This document shows, piece after piece, positions 27,793 through 39,328 of a stretch of DNA of 64,000 nucleotides. The stretch is from contig OW804096.1 in assembly GCA_942159475.1 (NCBI GenBank), forward strand, positions 124,920,941 to 124,984,940, in the 5' to 3' direction. How positions within the stretch are numbered: position 1 is the first letter of the stretch; each line of letters opens with the position of its first letter. The translations under genes were made by a program, and so were the position numbers. The notes below the pieces were generated by a model, which worked only from the letters and a program-made list of their open reading frames with translations, did not search any database and was not told the DNA's origin. The DNA is from Sthenelais limicola. Lineage: Eukaryota > Annelida > Polychaeta > Phyllodocida > Sigalionidae.

Positions 27793-30632
27793 GTAGATCT
27801 ATTGTTCAATAGGAGGGCTTTTTAGAAATTGTATCAATACAAAGACATTCTACATACGCCATTCCACGAGGCAACATTCTGGGGTTGGCAGCCCACTTGG
27901 TTGTTCCACCGTACACACCGCCATAGGTTTCATACCACACAGAGTACTGTATCGTCCTGCAATTAATGCAACATTATCACTTGGCATACTATTATTTATG
28001 AGCTGTATGAATTCAGTATAACTAAAAAAGAGAGTGAAATTACACATAAACTAAAACATGGATTTCGTGACCATCCTATTAGGGTCTATATTAGGTTACA
28101 CAGCCATCGTGACTATTTTGAGTTTAGCTTCGCTTGAATGACGGATTTCGTAATGAATTTTCCAAGTAAATTGTAATTCGAACTAACCTGAATGGGATAC
28201 CGAGATTCTTAGAATATTCATCATATCTCAGAAGAGCTTGTTCATAGGTCATGTTTTGGATAAGGAAATCTGATACATAATAATTCACGTAATAGGCACC
28301 TGGAAGGAGAAACATGGCATTAATGAACTGTATTTACGTTTTATTGGTGAACTTAGTTTACTTTTTTTCTTCTTTTTGTTAACCTTTTATTTAATTCAAA
28401 CCCTAATTGGGTAGTATAGTGTAAATGGTACTCTATTTAATTCGATTAGGGACTGAAAATCAGTAAACACTGTAAGTATTAATATATTACAACTTACCAT
28501 TATCTGTCCAATAACTGAGGTAATTATTAGTAAAGTCTGCGTCCCGCGCAGCTCTGTTCTTCCCATACATTCTCCTCATGCTCACACCCCAATCAGACAT
28601 GACCTGAATGTGGAATAGCATGATAGAGTTAATGAGTATCAGACAAAAACCCAGAGAAAACGATCTTTTGGTGGTTATTATTTATACGAAGCACTATTAC
28701 AATTATTATTGTCATATAATACAATGTAAATATGTAGATCCCAATTAGAGTAAATCTATACGCAACACTAGTATCTATTGAAATATAAACAATATTAAGA
28801 ATGCTATGAATAAGCCCACGATATTTCCATAGCCCACCCCCGCCCCAGAATTAGGCCAAATTCACTGTGATTGATCATGGTTGTTGATGAATACACAAAG
28901 GAATACATTTTCTTACTAACCTGGCGTATACCATTGGCACTGTAGTAGATTATAGTCTCAAGTTTATAGTGTGCAGGCAAACGTTCTATTTCCCCTGTAA
29001 TACCCCAGCCGTACATTGACCTTTTCCAATCATACTGGGGAGAGGCCACCATGAAAGAGTTGAAGGGCGAGATGAACAGGGCTTTACTTCCACGATCAAA
29101 TAGTGCCAAAGGTCCACCGTCTGTTCCATCTTGTATATTCATTCTTGTCCGACTCCATCTTTAAAACCAGAGAAAGATTGCTAACTTTTGAACGAATCTA
29201 TCAGATTAAAATCATCCTTTAGATGAAATGAAAATGTTATTAAATTTATTCGTAAAGAGTATACATTTTACAAAATTGCTTTAAAGACTAAATTGAAGTC
29301 ATTAAAAACCAAAAGATGTATGTACGGTATACTAAATGGAAAGAAGAACTATTGGGGTATCGTGACCAACCTGCCAAGTGATTTCTTCATATCGCCAACG
29401 AATTTGTCGGCATAGGCGACGAACCCTAAGCTTATATTAGTTGAACCCGTTTTAAAGTTGGGAAAAGCAGAAAGAGTCAGGTTTCGTCTCCCAATACTTG
29501 TACCTTCAGCTCCTTTCGGAAATTCCTACAATCATTACCGAGGGAATGTAAAAAAGGTGCAAGAAAAAGTTCATAGAATCAAATGAATTTACTTTTTATA
29601 GAATCCTCAGATTTCGCATTTCGTAAAATTTACTATGTTAAACAATAATAGTTTATCGCAAGAATTCACCCCGTCTTAATTAGGAATGAGAGCTATACAA
29701 AATCAACCCCAGGGAAAGGAATATATCCTACTTGACCGAAGACCACAGCAGGTTGATTTTTGTACAGTCTAATGTTTGTATTGATTGGTGTATTCCCTGC
29801 CATATATTGAAACTGGACACCATTCCACGGCCCCATGTTATCTTCGCCTGATGTAGCAACGTCATCCATCAATTTCAACGTTCCATCTTCCGTGCTATAG
29901 CGCACACCATGGACCTAAAAATGAAAAATGTCGATTGATACAACAATGGGAATTGATACATGTATGACTGATAGTTCTACGAGTCCTAGTACGTGTCTCA
30001 TAGTTTTAATGAATAGAAAAAACATTTATATTTTTTTTAAATATTTTTATTGGCCTTATTACATTGATCAGTTTAATAATTGCTTTCAATGAATTCTTTA
30101 AGTTTTACATAACCATGTTTATATATAACGTTAAACTTACAGTTAAACAACAGCCTGAAAGAGATTGATGTTTTGCCGTGACATATAGGTGTAGTAGGAT
30201 CCAAAGGAATATGTTTATTACCAACTAACAGTAGGGAAATTAACATGAATTAATATTACCTGAAAATAGGTCGGAGCACTTTCTAGCCAAGTGTGTCCCT
30301 CCACAATTAAAGAATAGTGTCCCCCACTGATACAGTTCACTTGTAAAGTCGAGTCAAGAGAATGTAGTTGATGAAGTTTCCTGCCGGCAGGTCCCTTCAA
30401 AGTATCTATTAATCAACACAGCAATACCAAAGAATTGTCAATGGGTTTTATCATCGGAATCCTAGCTATATGTTAACCAATTGACATTGACAACACGAAA
30501 GCAATATAGGCCTATACAGGATGGAAATAAACATCATTTCGAATTTATAGTTCTGTGCACATATTTTTTTTTAATAATGGCTATATATTAATCTGCAGGC
30601 ATGGTTAGTTTTCCAGGTCAACCCAGAAAGCT

Positions 30633-30667
<35 letters not shown>

Positions 30668-31643
30668 ATGCTTTTCAGGGAAATGAGTCATAAGTCGCAA
30701 AAAATAGATTTTGAGATACCATTCTATTTGAAAAGAGGAGATCAAGCCGATTCCAATGATGGTAAACATTAGGGACATTAAATAAGTATTTCTATATTTT
30801 AAGTTTGATATTTTTATTTCTGAAAAAAAAAAGTTTTCAGAATGCTTGGGTGAACAATTAGCCTACTATTAAAGTAGGTGAATGTACTCCATATAGGACG
30901 ATCTTAGAAATGCTGTGAAGGGCATTGATATATTTGATACACTATCCTGAAATTTGGTTCATGTATTCATAACACCTCACTAATCAGATACCGTACTCCA
31001 AAAACGAAAGCATTCCAAAAAGGAGATCTTGTGAATAAATGACTTTTAGACATATCAATTTTGCGACTTGTGACTCATTTTCCTGAAACACATCACAAAG
31101 CATTCCAAAAAGGAGATCTTGTGAATAAATGACTTTTAGAAATATCAATTTTGCGACTTGTGACTCATTTTCCTGAAACACATCACATATATCCCCATAT
31201 GTACCGGTACGGTATAGCTTTAAATCGTTTGATTGTTTTGCCTCTAGGCCTATCCATCGTATGTTAAACAGTAGATTAGATTATTAGACCTATTAGATAT
31301 GAGTAGCTCTTTTGGACCATTGGCAACATGTGGCAAATGAGCAGCTCTGATGCTCTGAATTGGGTGGCCTAAATATTATAGTCATGCATTTCAAGGTGAG
31401 CCAAGTTATACATTGAAGTAATTCTTATGTCTGTAATTACATCTGAAGTTAGAAATACGTGTCCAAAAAATGAAAAATGACAGCAAACAGTATTTCCTAA
31501 CAGTATTTCCTACCCGCTGCCCTCGGTTTTGGTACCGGTCCTGCCAGAACGACGTCCTCATCCTGGTAAATACTGCTCCCCACGACCAGGGAGACGGAGT
31601 AAAGGACAATACAAAGAAGGCTACACGCGGTTTTAGTATCCAT
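16162..31643 (-). CDS. Secreted glycoside hydrolase-like protein, 804 aa, 17 exons
   Basis: Exons in order: 31643-31514, 30405-30260, 29914-29732, 29525-29371, 29158-28921, 28603-28498, 28299-28188, 27956-27858, 27330-27280, 26599-26455, 26084-25908, 25470-25317, 20236-20131, 19530-19458, 18418-18263, 17930-17785, 16399-16162. All junctions are GT-AG, phases match, and the sum is 2415 nt with one terminal stop. Residues 1-22 form a signal peptide (Met, a few polar residues, then a hydrophobic core), so the product should enter the secretory or lysosomal route. The central part has aromatic- and Asp-rich motifs ([12 protein letters not shown] near 288, [11 protein letters not shown] near 312, TIQYCMS near 494) and GPVGPGD (near 582), in an order like clan-D/GH31/GH36-type TIM-barrel enzymes, followed by a C-terminal beta-rich region ([13 protein letters not shown]). 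The substrate is unknown and family membership is my inference. Intron 12 (5.1 kb) is swollen by an LTR element. Confidence 0.85.
16842..17496. mobile_element. TGTGATG...CATCACA inverted-repeat element (copy A)
   Basis: Starts TGTGATCCG and ends CATCACA, with TA on both sides (possible TA target duplication, as in mariner-like MITEs). It lies in the last intron of the 17-exon gene. Its body is tandemly duplicated: 16876-17068 is repeated from 17069 with a 193-bp period and only a few changes. No coding capacity. Confidence 0.65.
18600..18870. repeat. Imperfect tandem duplication in intron 14
   Basis: Two diverged copies (about 18605-18735 and 18738-18865) share the order TATTGGT...ACTGGT-GACACTCTGAAG...GGTTAT/GCAT-TTTCTTTATTTAC. 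The rest of intron 14 (18419-19457) shows nothing else I can name. Confidence 0.55.
21302..21498 (-). repeat. LTR (3' LTR of the non-autonomous element)
   Basis: TG...CA-bounded 197-bp repeat. On the minus strand TATAAATAAAACTC (21415-21402) overlaps a TATA-like box and an AATAAA polyadenylation signal. Confidence 0.85.
22170..22680. other. GC-rich non-coding island inside the LTR element
   Basis: Within an otherwise AT-rich interior, about 500 bp is clearly GC-richer, with inverted-repeat potential (for example GCCGGTAGGCGGGG and GCGCCGGCCGC near 22415-22440). Open frames exist on both strands (22156-22569 plus, 22200-22541 minus) but resemble no protein I know. It could be a packaging/RNA-structure region or captured host sequence. 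Confidence 0.4.
25072..25268 (-). repeat. LTR (5' LTR of the non-autonomous element)
   Basis: Second copy of the 197-bp LTR, identical to 21302-21498 in my reading. It ends just 50 bp from the acceptor-side border region of exon 12 (25317), so the insertion narrowly missed the exon. Confidence 0.85.
27462..27795. repeat. TA and GATA microsatellites with phased spacers
   Basis: A (TA)n run at 27462-27494 is followed by four GATA arrays. Three of the arrays are introduced by the same spacer TATGGAACCTTTCTGTA (about 27590, 27668 and 27732). This shows that the array plus spacer was duplicated as a unit. It lies in intron 8 of the 17-exon gene. Confidence 0.9.
30664..31187. mobile_element. TGTGATG...CATCACA inverted-repeat element (copy B)
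   Basis: The outer ends TGTGATGC and CATCACA and the inner arms ATGAGTCATAAGTCGCAAAA versus its inverted copy at 31150-31187 give terminal inverted repeats of about 38 bp. The element is flanked by TATA sequence on both sides. The right end is duplicated (about 31006-31096 and 31098-31187, 92-bp period). It lies in intron 1 of the 17-exon gene. Same family as 16842-17496. Confidence 0.7.
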
Positions 31644-32002
31644 TTTAAACAAAATAAGTGTGAAGGCTTAATGGGTCAAGATGACAAGTGTCGTTGTACA
31701 GCGAATCCTGTAATAATTGATGCTCAAAGGGGTTGAAGATGTGATGAAGATGGGGTGATGTTGTCAGTCAGTGATGCTGATGATAGAGATCCTCTCCATC
31801 TCACTCGCCGTTCTCAATATGAATATGTACGGTATATCACACATTATTCGCAAAATTGGATTAGATATTGAAAACCCAGATAACAGCATCACATGCTTTC
31901 GTTATCTATCACATGATAGATCTTTAAAAAAGTCTTTTTAAGGTGTTATCTCGAATTTTGAATCCGCACATATAGCACCACCTCGCACTTGTTTTGTTGT
32001 TA

Positions 32003-32063
32003 CCGGAAGTGCTTTCAGATCACATGATTAAAGCTGATCATGTGACCAAGAGTAAAATGGCGC
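32003..32063 (-). promoter_or_regulatory. Promoter-like motif cluster upstream of the 17-exon gene
   Basis: About 360-420 bp upstream of the start codon at 31643 lie an ETS-type CCGGAAGT (32003-32010), two inverted M-box/E-box words TCACATGA (32020-32027) and TCATGTGA (32038-32045), and a YY1-like AAAATGGCG (32055-32063). Paired TCATGTGA sites are typical targets of MiT/TFE factors, which drive lysosomal genes; that link is inference. No TATA box is evident. Confidence 0.45.
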
Positions 32064-32080
32064 CGGATTTGACACATCAA

Positions 32081-32539
32081 GGGCGCTTTCGACTTGTTCT
32101 CCAAGTGCACCTAGTGTAGCTTAGTGTCCCACGGGAGGAAGGAGAACGTGCGCTGGTGACGCCGCTGGTGTCCCTGGTGCTACCCCACCTCGCACCGCCG
32201 GGAGCTTTGGGGAGGTTACTCGCGCATGCGCGCTGCTGTCTCCACAAGCGCCTTCGGTATTGTCATGGTATTTAAACCGGATTTAAACTCATGATATGAA
32301 TGAAAACTTTAATTTTGTTACCCCGGAATTTCAAAACACACACAATTCATGTATTCTTGGTTCAATTTGATGGAAACTAATGTTGGAGAAGGATGATAAT
32401 AAATGTCAGAACTCGTCCCGTTCCCCTGGTGCCTTCAAAGTGTGTTCGGCTTAGGGAAGATCGCACATGCGCATTTCCTCCATTTTCTATATTTCCTGTT
32501 CACCAGGTGTTGGTCGTGGGGAAGAAGTCGAAAGCGCCC
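32081..32539. repeat. GC-rich segment bounded by 23-bp inverted repeats
   Basis: The arms 32081-32103 and 32517-32539 are inverted with 21 of 23 matches (core GGGCGCTTTCGACTT). CAAG follows the right arm and CAAG-like sequence precedes the left, a possible target duplication. The interior contains NRF1-like palindromes (GCGCATGCGCGC near 32222 and CACATGCGCA near 32464). It could be a small transposon that brought promoter-like sequence, or a CpG-rich divergent promoter. Confidence 0.45.
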
Positions 32540-34010
32540 CAAGGCTACGTCTCTGGTAGGCCTTAATATTCGCTTAATATTATCTTTATATGGTAAGTAA
32601 TAACACCATTGTTGCCTGATTGTCGTATATGAGCTATATCTTATTTAAAAGATAGCGATATTTACTCTCGTCAACATCTAATATTCCAGTAATCGCATAA
32701 ACCACAGTCGCATGGTTCAGAATTAGTCTCAAAAAGCCTTCCCTGTTCTGCCTCTGCGTATCTCGAGAGATGCAGAGACAGGTTCGCTGACTATCCCTGA
32801 CATGGCTTAGACATAGAAGCTATAGAATAAAACAGTGCCATCTTTCTAAGTCTGACCTTTCAAAAGTCTTCAACAAATTATTATGTTTCTCTTCGATGCC
32901 GTTGGGCCGAGATAAGTTGTGCAACTCAGAGCCAGAGGCAGAGGAACGTAGGCCTACGCGTGTGCAATACCAATAGATTGCAATGCTGATGATTTCACAA
33001 ATTGTGCAATCTTTTCTATGACTATGTCTGTCACAATGCAGGCCTATGGCCTATGCCAAGTTATGGCTATGTGTATTACTGACTACCGGTATGTCATTCT
33101 CTTCATATAGACTAAAGGCTACTATAGTCTATATTATGATACTATTTAATATAAATAAATATCATATTTATTTATATTACCCGAGTATTGTTGTATACTT
33201 ACTATATTTAATATAGTAAGTATACGACAATACTGGGGGTGATGTCTATGCCTAACCCTAGGCTATAATATGTGAACAAAACTCCTTATATTTATGACCA
33301 TTTTAGTCTATTCAGACCATGGCCTTTCTATGTGTGGCCAAATGACAATGTTGCCGGATACACACCTTAATTTGTTCATATTGAAATATTGTATTTTGTT
33401 CTATGTATTGATTAAGTCAGTCTGAAATGTTACTGGGAACAATTGTTGTCTTTTATTTTTGGTGCATAAAATTATTGAACTTGTGTAGGTAATATTATTA
33501 GGGAATTGGGCGCTCTATCTCATTATTATTCTGTTATCGCCATTTTTTTCAAACCTGCATTGAGTAACAAGAAATGTTGTAATGGTCATCTCTCCAGGCC
33601 TTTCTAATAATGTTCAATATCCTCAATGTTAATAGTCATGTTCATGCACAGCTTTACTCTCAATATACTATTCAAGAGTGAAAAAGAGCTGACTACAAGT
33701 CATCCATTTTTCTTTTTTTCTCTCGGCTATGTGGCGGTAATTTCGTTATGATATTTACATAATTGCTCGTGTTTCTGTTGACAGATTCTATATCCTGGCG
33801 TATTTATTGATGAAGTGATTCTCAAAATTAATAAGAGTATACATGTGGTTTATTCAATTTTATCAAATTATATTCTATTGTGAAGTGGCTCAATGTTATG
33901 CAAGTGGGTGGAAAGAGTCAGACTTTGTAGGAGGTAAAACTATCAGGAAAATCTTTCAAAATCTTGCCCCCAGTAAGACGACAACACAAATGACAACAAT
34001 AATATACTTA
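32540..34010. other. Intergenic, no gene seen, two hairpins
   Basis: Apart from a consensus-like 5' splice site GGTAAGTAA at 32592-32600, which could end a non-coding first exon on the plus strand, there is no coding signal. The inverted repeats at 33149-33234 are listed separately. Confidence 0.4.
33149..33234. repeat. Two adjacent hairpins
   Basis: The first is 14-base arms around one base (33149-33177, ATATAAATAAATAT). The second is 23-base arms around a 5-base loop with a single mismatch (33184-33206 and 33212-33234, AGTATTGT...ACAATACT). They are AT-rich and could be cruciform-forming or the remains of a small foldback element. Confidence 0.8.
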
Positions 34011-34031
34011 TGGTTTAAATATCAGAGACAT

Positions 34032-34037
34032 TTTATT
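34032..34037 (-). terminator. Alpha-tubulin polyadenylation signal
   Basis: AATAAA on the minus strand, 175 nt after the stop codon at 34212. It predicts a 3' UTR of about 190-200 nt, normal for a tubulin message. Confidence 0.6.
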
Positions 34038-34211
34038 TCAGATACCCATACTAGTAAACAACCTTTTCAAACACACAGTCATAAGTTAATCGCAATACTT
34101 TTAATGGTCCCATAATAATCATCTTTAAACAACCGTTAGTTAAGTTGTGATTCACGAATCGTCTGGATATGTCTTGAACCTCTGATCCTCTTTATGTATA
34201 TATTCTGGGAT

Positions 34212-36101
<1,890 letters not shown>

Positions 36102-37404
36102 TTATGATTTTATGGTGGTGTCGGGCGGAGGCGGCGGGGGGGGGGGGGGGGGCAATTTTGATTTAAATAAGAAAACTACCGAAAACATAGTCGGTAAGGG
36201 ATTTTTTTTTTTATTTCATTACAGGCCTATACAATATTTGATACATATCAAAATTAGAAAACGACGTTTTCGTAGTATGTATTTAAATATTTGTTGCATA
36301 TATCCTTAAGTATTATCAGGAAGGATCTTAGTAGATACCTCCCTGGTGTTTATCATTTTTCGTTTAATTCAGTAATACCTATAATAATTATCCATGTACG
36401 AAGGATCATTTCCCACTTTTAAAAAAGATCCCGCTGAGAGTCTAGGCTTCCCTCAGGCTTGGACACTAGGAGCATTTTGGCTGTCCGCGCACATGGTGGG
36501 TGTTGTTGTTGACATGGGTGTATGTTGTTGAAATGGCTGCACGTCCACATGGCCATGTTTATTTAAAAAAACTGTTTACATGCGTGTGGGGAGAGTTGAT
36601 TGCCTATTTGATTGCCTATTTGCAGACAAGGTGTATGTATGTTTCTCTGTCTATCTGGCTATATATAGGCTACACTCTCCCAAGCAGTTTGTAGTAACAA
36701 TGAAGTAACATTTGTGGGATTTGTAATAGAAGCCAGGGCTCGAAAAAAAAACCTACGAAATTCAGTGGCAGCCAAGATTTACTTGCCCAACATCATTTTT
36801 CACTTGCCCAAATTTGTATGTAGTATGTAGACTATATAATGTGAAACTACTGCAGCTTAGCACATTTTGAGTTTTGATAGGACTTATTGTCCATTCCAGG
36901 TACAACTTATTTATAACTCAAGTCATTTTCAATAAGACCAAGGTTCACGTTATCAAATAATCATAATTCAAATCAACCATACTACAAATGCCCAGACTAC
37001 AACAATCAGAAATGTCTTATAATATAATACTACCCCGCCTCGAGATACTTCGACTTGTTTTATCATCCCGCTGTTTGAAACTATTGAAATATCAATTAAT
37101 GTGTTGGGTACATGTCACATCAGACACTTTTTCATGTAATCCTCCTCCGCTGTCTGTGATATTTTAAGACGATGCTCAGGTAAGATTTTGAACAGTGCAG
37201 ACATAGCTTATACTGTCTGAACTTGTCTAGTCTGGGCCTCAGGTAAAATGGATGCATTCCATCCGGAGGGACATGTCTGAATACGATGCACCCATTCATT
37301 ACTTGATTTGCCTGTGTATTTTGCTGAGGTGTATGAGACTTGTTTTATTTCACATATTGAACAGTCATACCCAGCATTGGTTTTAGTACTATGTTACATA
37401 GATT

Positions 37405-37654
37405 CGAACTAAAAGTGTGCCCACACATTAGCGATTTCATAGTATTTGGGCTTAACGCCCATGTTCGGCGATTTTGTGGTTTGTTAATGGCATGTCAAAT
37501 TTGCTATTGTGTGGTACTCTATCACAGTTCACTAGTGGCAACGCCAGTGAAATCGTTTATGTCACTAGTGTCAGAAGCCGATAAGCACTGCGATTTCAGT
37601 GGCGTTTTGACGCTAGTACCAAAATCGCTTATGTGTGGGTGTTACTTTAGTTTC
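37405..37654. mobile_element. 250-bp MITE-like inverted-repeat element
   Basis: The left end (GAACTAAAAGTGTGCCCACA...) and the right end are imperfect inverted copies over about 36 bp, centred on CCACACATTAGCGATTT / AAATCGCTTATGTGTGGG. Several internal copies of GCGATTT occur in both orientations. No ORF with meaning is present. Size and structure fit a MITE; the superfamily is unknown. Confidence 0.55.
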
Positions 37655-39210
37655 AAAACTAGAGGTTTATAACTGTTGACGTATCTGTGAAGTTCATGAA
37701 ATATCGAGTTAAAATCGGCTCCATTGTAATTTACTTCAGTATCGTAATACAAATGCTGACCCCTCCCAAAATGCGAAAACAAGGCCTTGTATTGTTTTTA
37801 CAAGTCTGTATCGACTGGCCTTAAATGGCGGTGAAATATTTATGATTAGCTTTTTTTCAGATCGATGAAAACATTGACAATGGGTTTTTTGCACTTGTTT
37901 ATAAATCATATTATCGACATGCATGAGGAAGATCTCCAATAATATCTTAAATCTTTTATTGGCAACACTTTAGGCATATTTATATTATTTATATTGGGCT
38001 AGACTTGTACTTCATGATGAGATACAAAAGGACAGGTAATGATCCACAGATGCTCCTATCTCTAAGCAACAAACTAACAAGACTTCTTATGCCAACTGGT
38101 ACTTTTATTGCGGTGTAAGGTAATGGGGGAAAATTCCAATGCTCATAATGTTAGTGTAGCCAAATAGGAGGTAAACGCAGGTGGGGAACTTTATGGTTAA
38201 TTCGGTTAGACAGGCTCCACTACCCACCTGTTCATGGCTGTAATTTATTATTCAAAGACCTTGTACTGATGCCTTTGGTCACACATTATGTGTGGCATCT
38301 AGGTTAGGCAAATTGTGACGGCATTGTGCTGTACCCCTTTCATTGAAATAGGTTGTAGATCAATATATTTTAATACTTTTGTCTGGTGAATTCGTCCGAA
38401 TGTTGTAGCTAAAACCATGTAAACGGTTTGTATTGAAAGATTACCTATATTGCAAATATAAATTCTGTAATTCTCCTGTTTTACAGGGTACAAAATATTT
38501 ATATGTAAATATAATAATGGATAGATAATTGTTTAGTTGTCGTTTTAATGAACATTACTAGTGTAAGGAAGACCCAATGCCATATTACAGTTCGTTTATT
38601 CTTCGGAATTATTTGTCAGTGAAAATTTGACGAGGAGTGTGTGGAAGCACACCTGGTGAGAGCTCAGGTGGCGTGCTGACTTCATTGTCCAATGGCTGCC
38701 ACTTGGTATTTAATTGTGTGCTAACACCACAATTACATATCTACCTGAAGGGCTATCTAATGGTCTGTCTTAAATGGTTCTCAAGATATTTAATCGTGAT
38801 ATCAGATACATAAGAAATTGAACAGTTAATTGACCTATTGTAGGTGCCCGGTTCCTATGTCAATATAATAGAGTTGCTAGATTATAAGTATTCAAGAACT
38901 TTTTCATTGATAAAAAGCAAAACAAATATCTTGATAACATGCGTTGAAATTGACAGTTTTCTAATTTCATTACATGTGCTTACGAATCTTCTCTAATATT
39001 TATAATGACAATCCAAATAATGAAGCCAGCAGCAAATGCAATGGTTGTCAAGTGTAACCACGACATATATAATATATAACATTTACGAGTTGCTTAAGAA
39101 TATCGTCTTCCAGACAGCAATAAGGAAAATAAATTGGGATGTCATGAACTTCCTGGCGACTGAATTGAAATGAAAGGTAATATAATTATGTTTCTCTTTA
39201 TTTTTGCAGT

Positions 39211-39328
39211 ACCACAAGGCTTGGTAGGAAGTATGCCTTGACCCGGAAGGAAGACTTCTCGTGAAATTGATCGTTGCCTAGAGGAGCAGGAACAGCATTT
39301 TGCTGAATCGCTATCCCGGAATTGCCAG
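39211..39328 (+). pseudogene. Splice-bounded exon-like segment with broken frame
   Basis: The plus strand has a strong acceptor (TTTATTTTTGCAG) and a donor (GTATGT) around 39210-39329. The 3' half reads openly as a charged, Glu-rich peptide (EIDRCLEEQEQHFAESL) with normal codon use. The 5' half is open in a different frame (LGRKYALTRKEDFS). One extra base near 39261 separates them. It may be a decayed exon, a UTR exon, or an exon with an assembly indel. The gene is not recognised. Confidence 0.3.

Noticed and set aside
27462..27795. CRISPR-like alternation of repeat and spacer
   Set aside because: The spacers are identical and the repeats are GATA microsatellites in an animal intron; not a CRISPR array.
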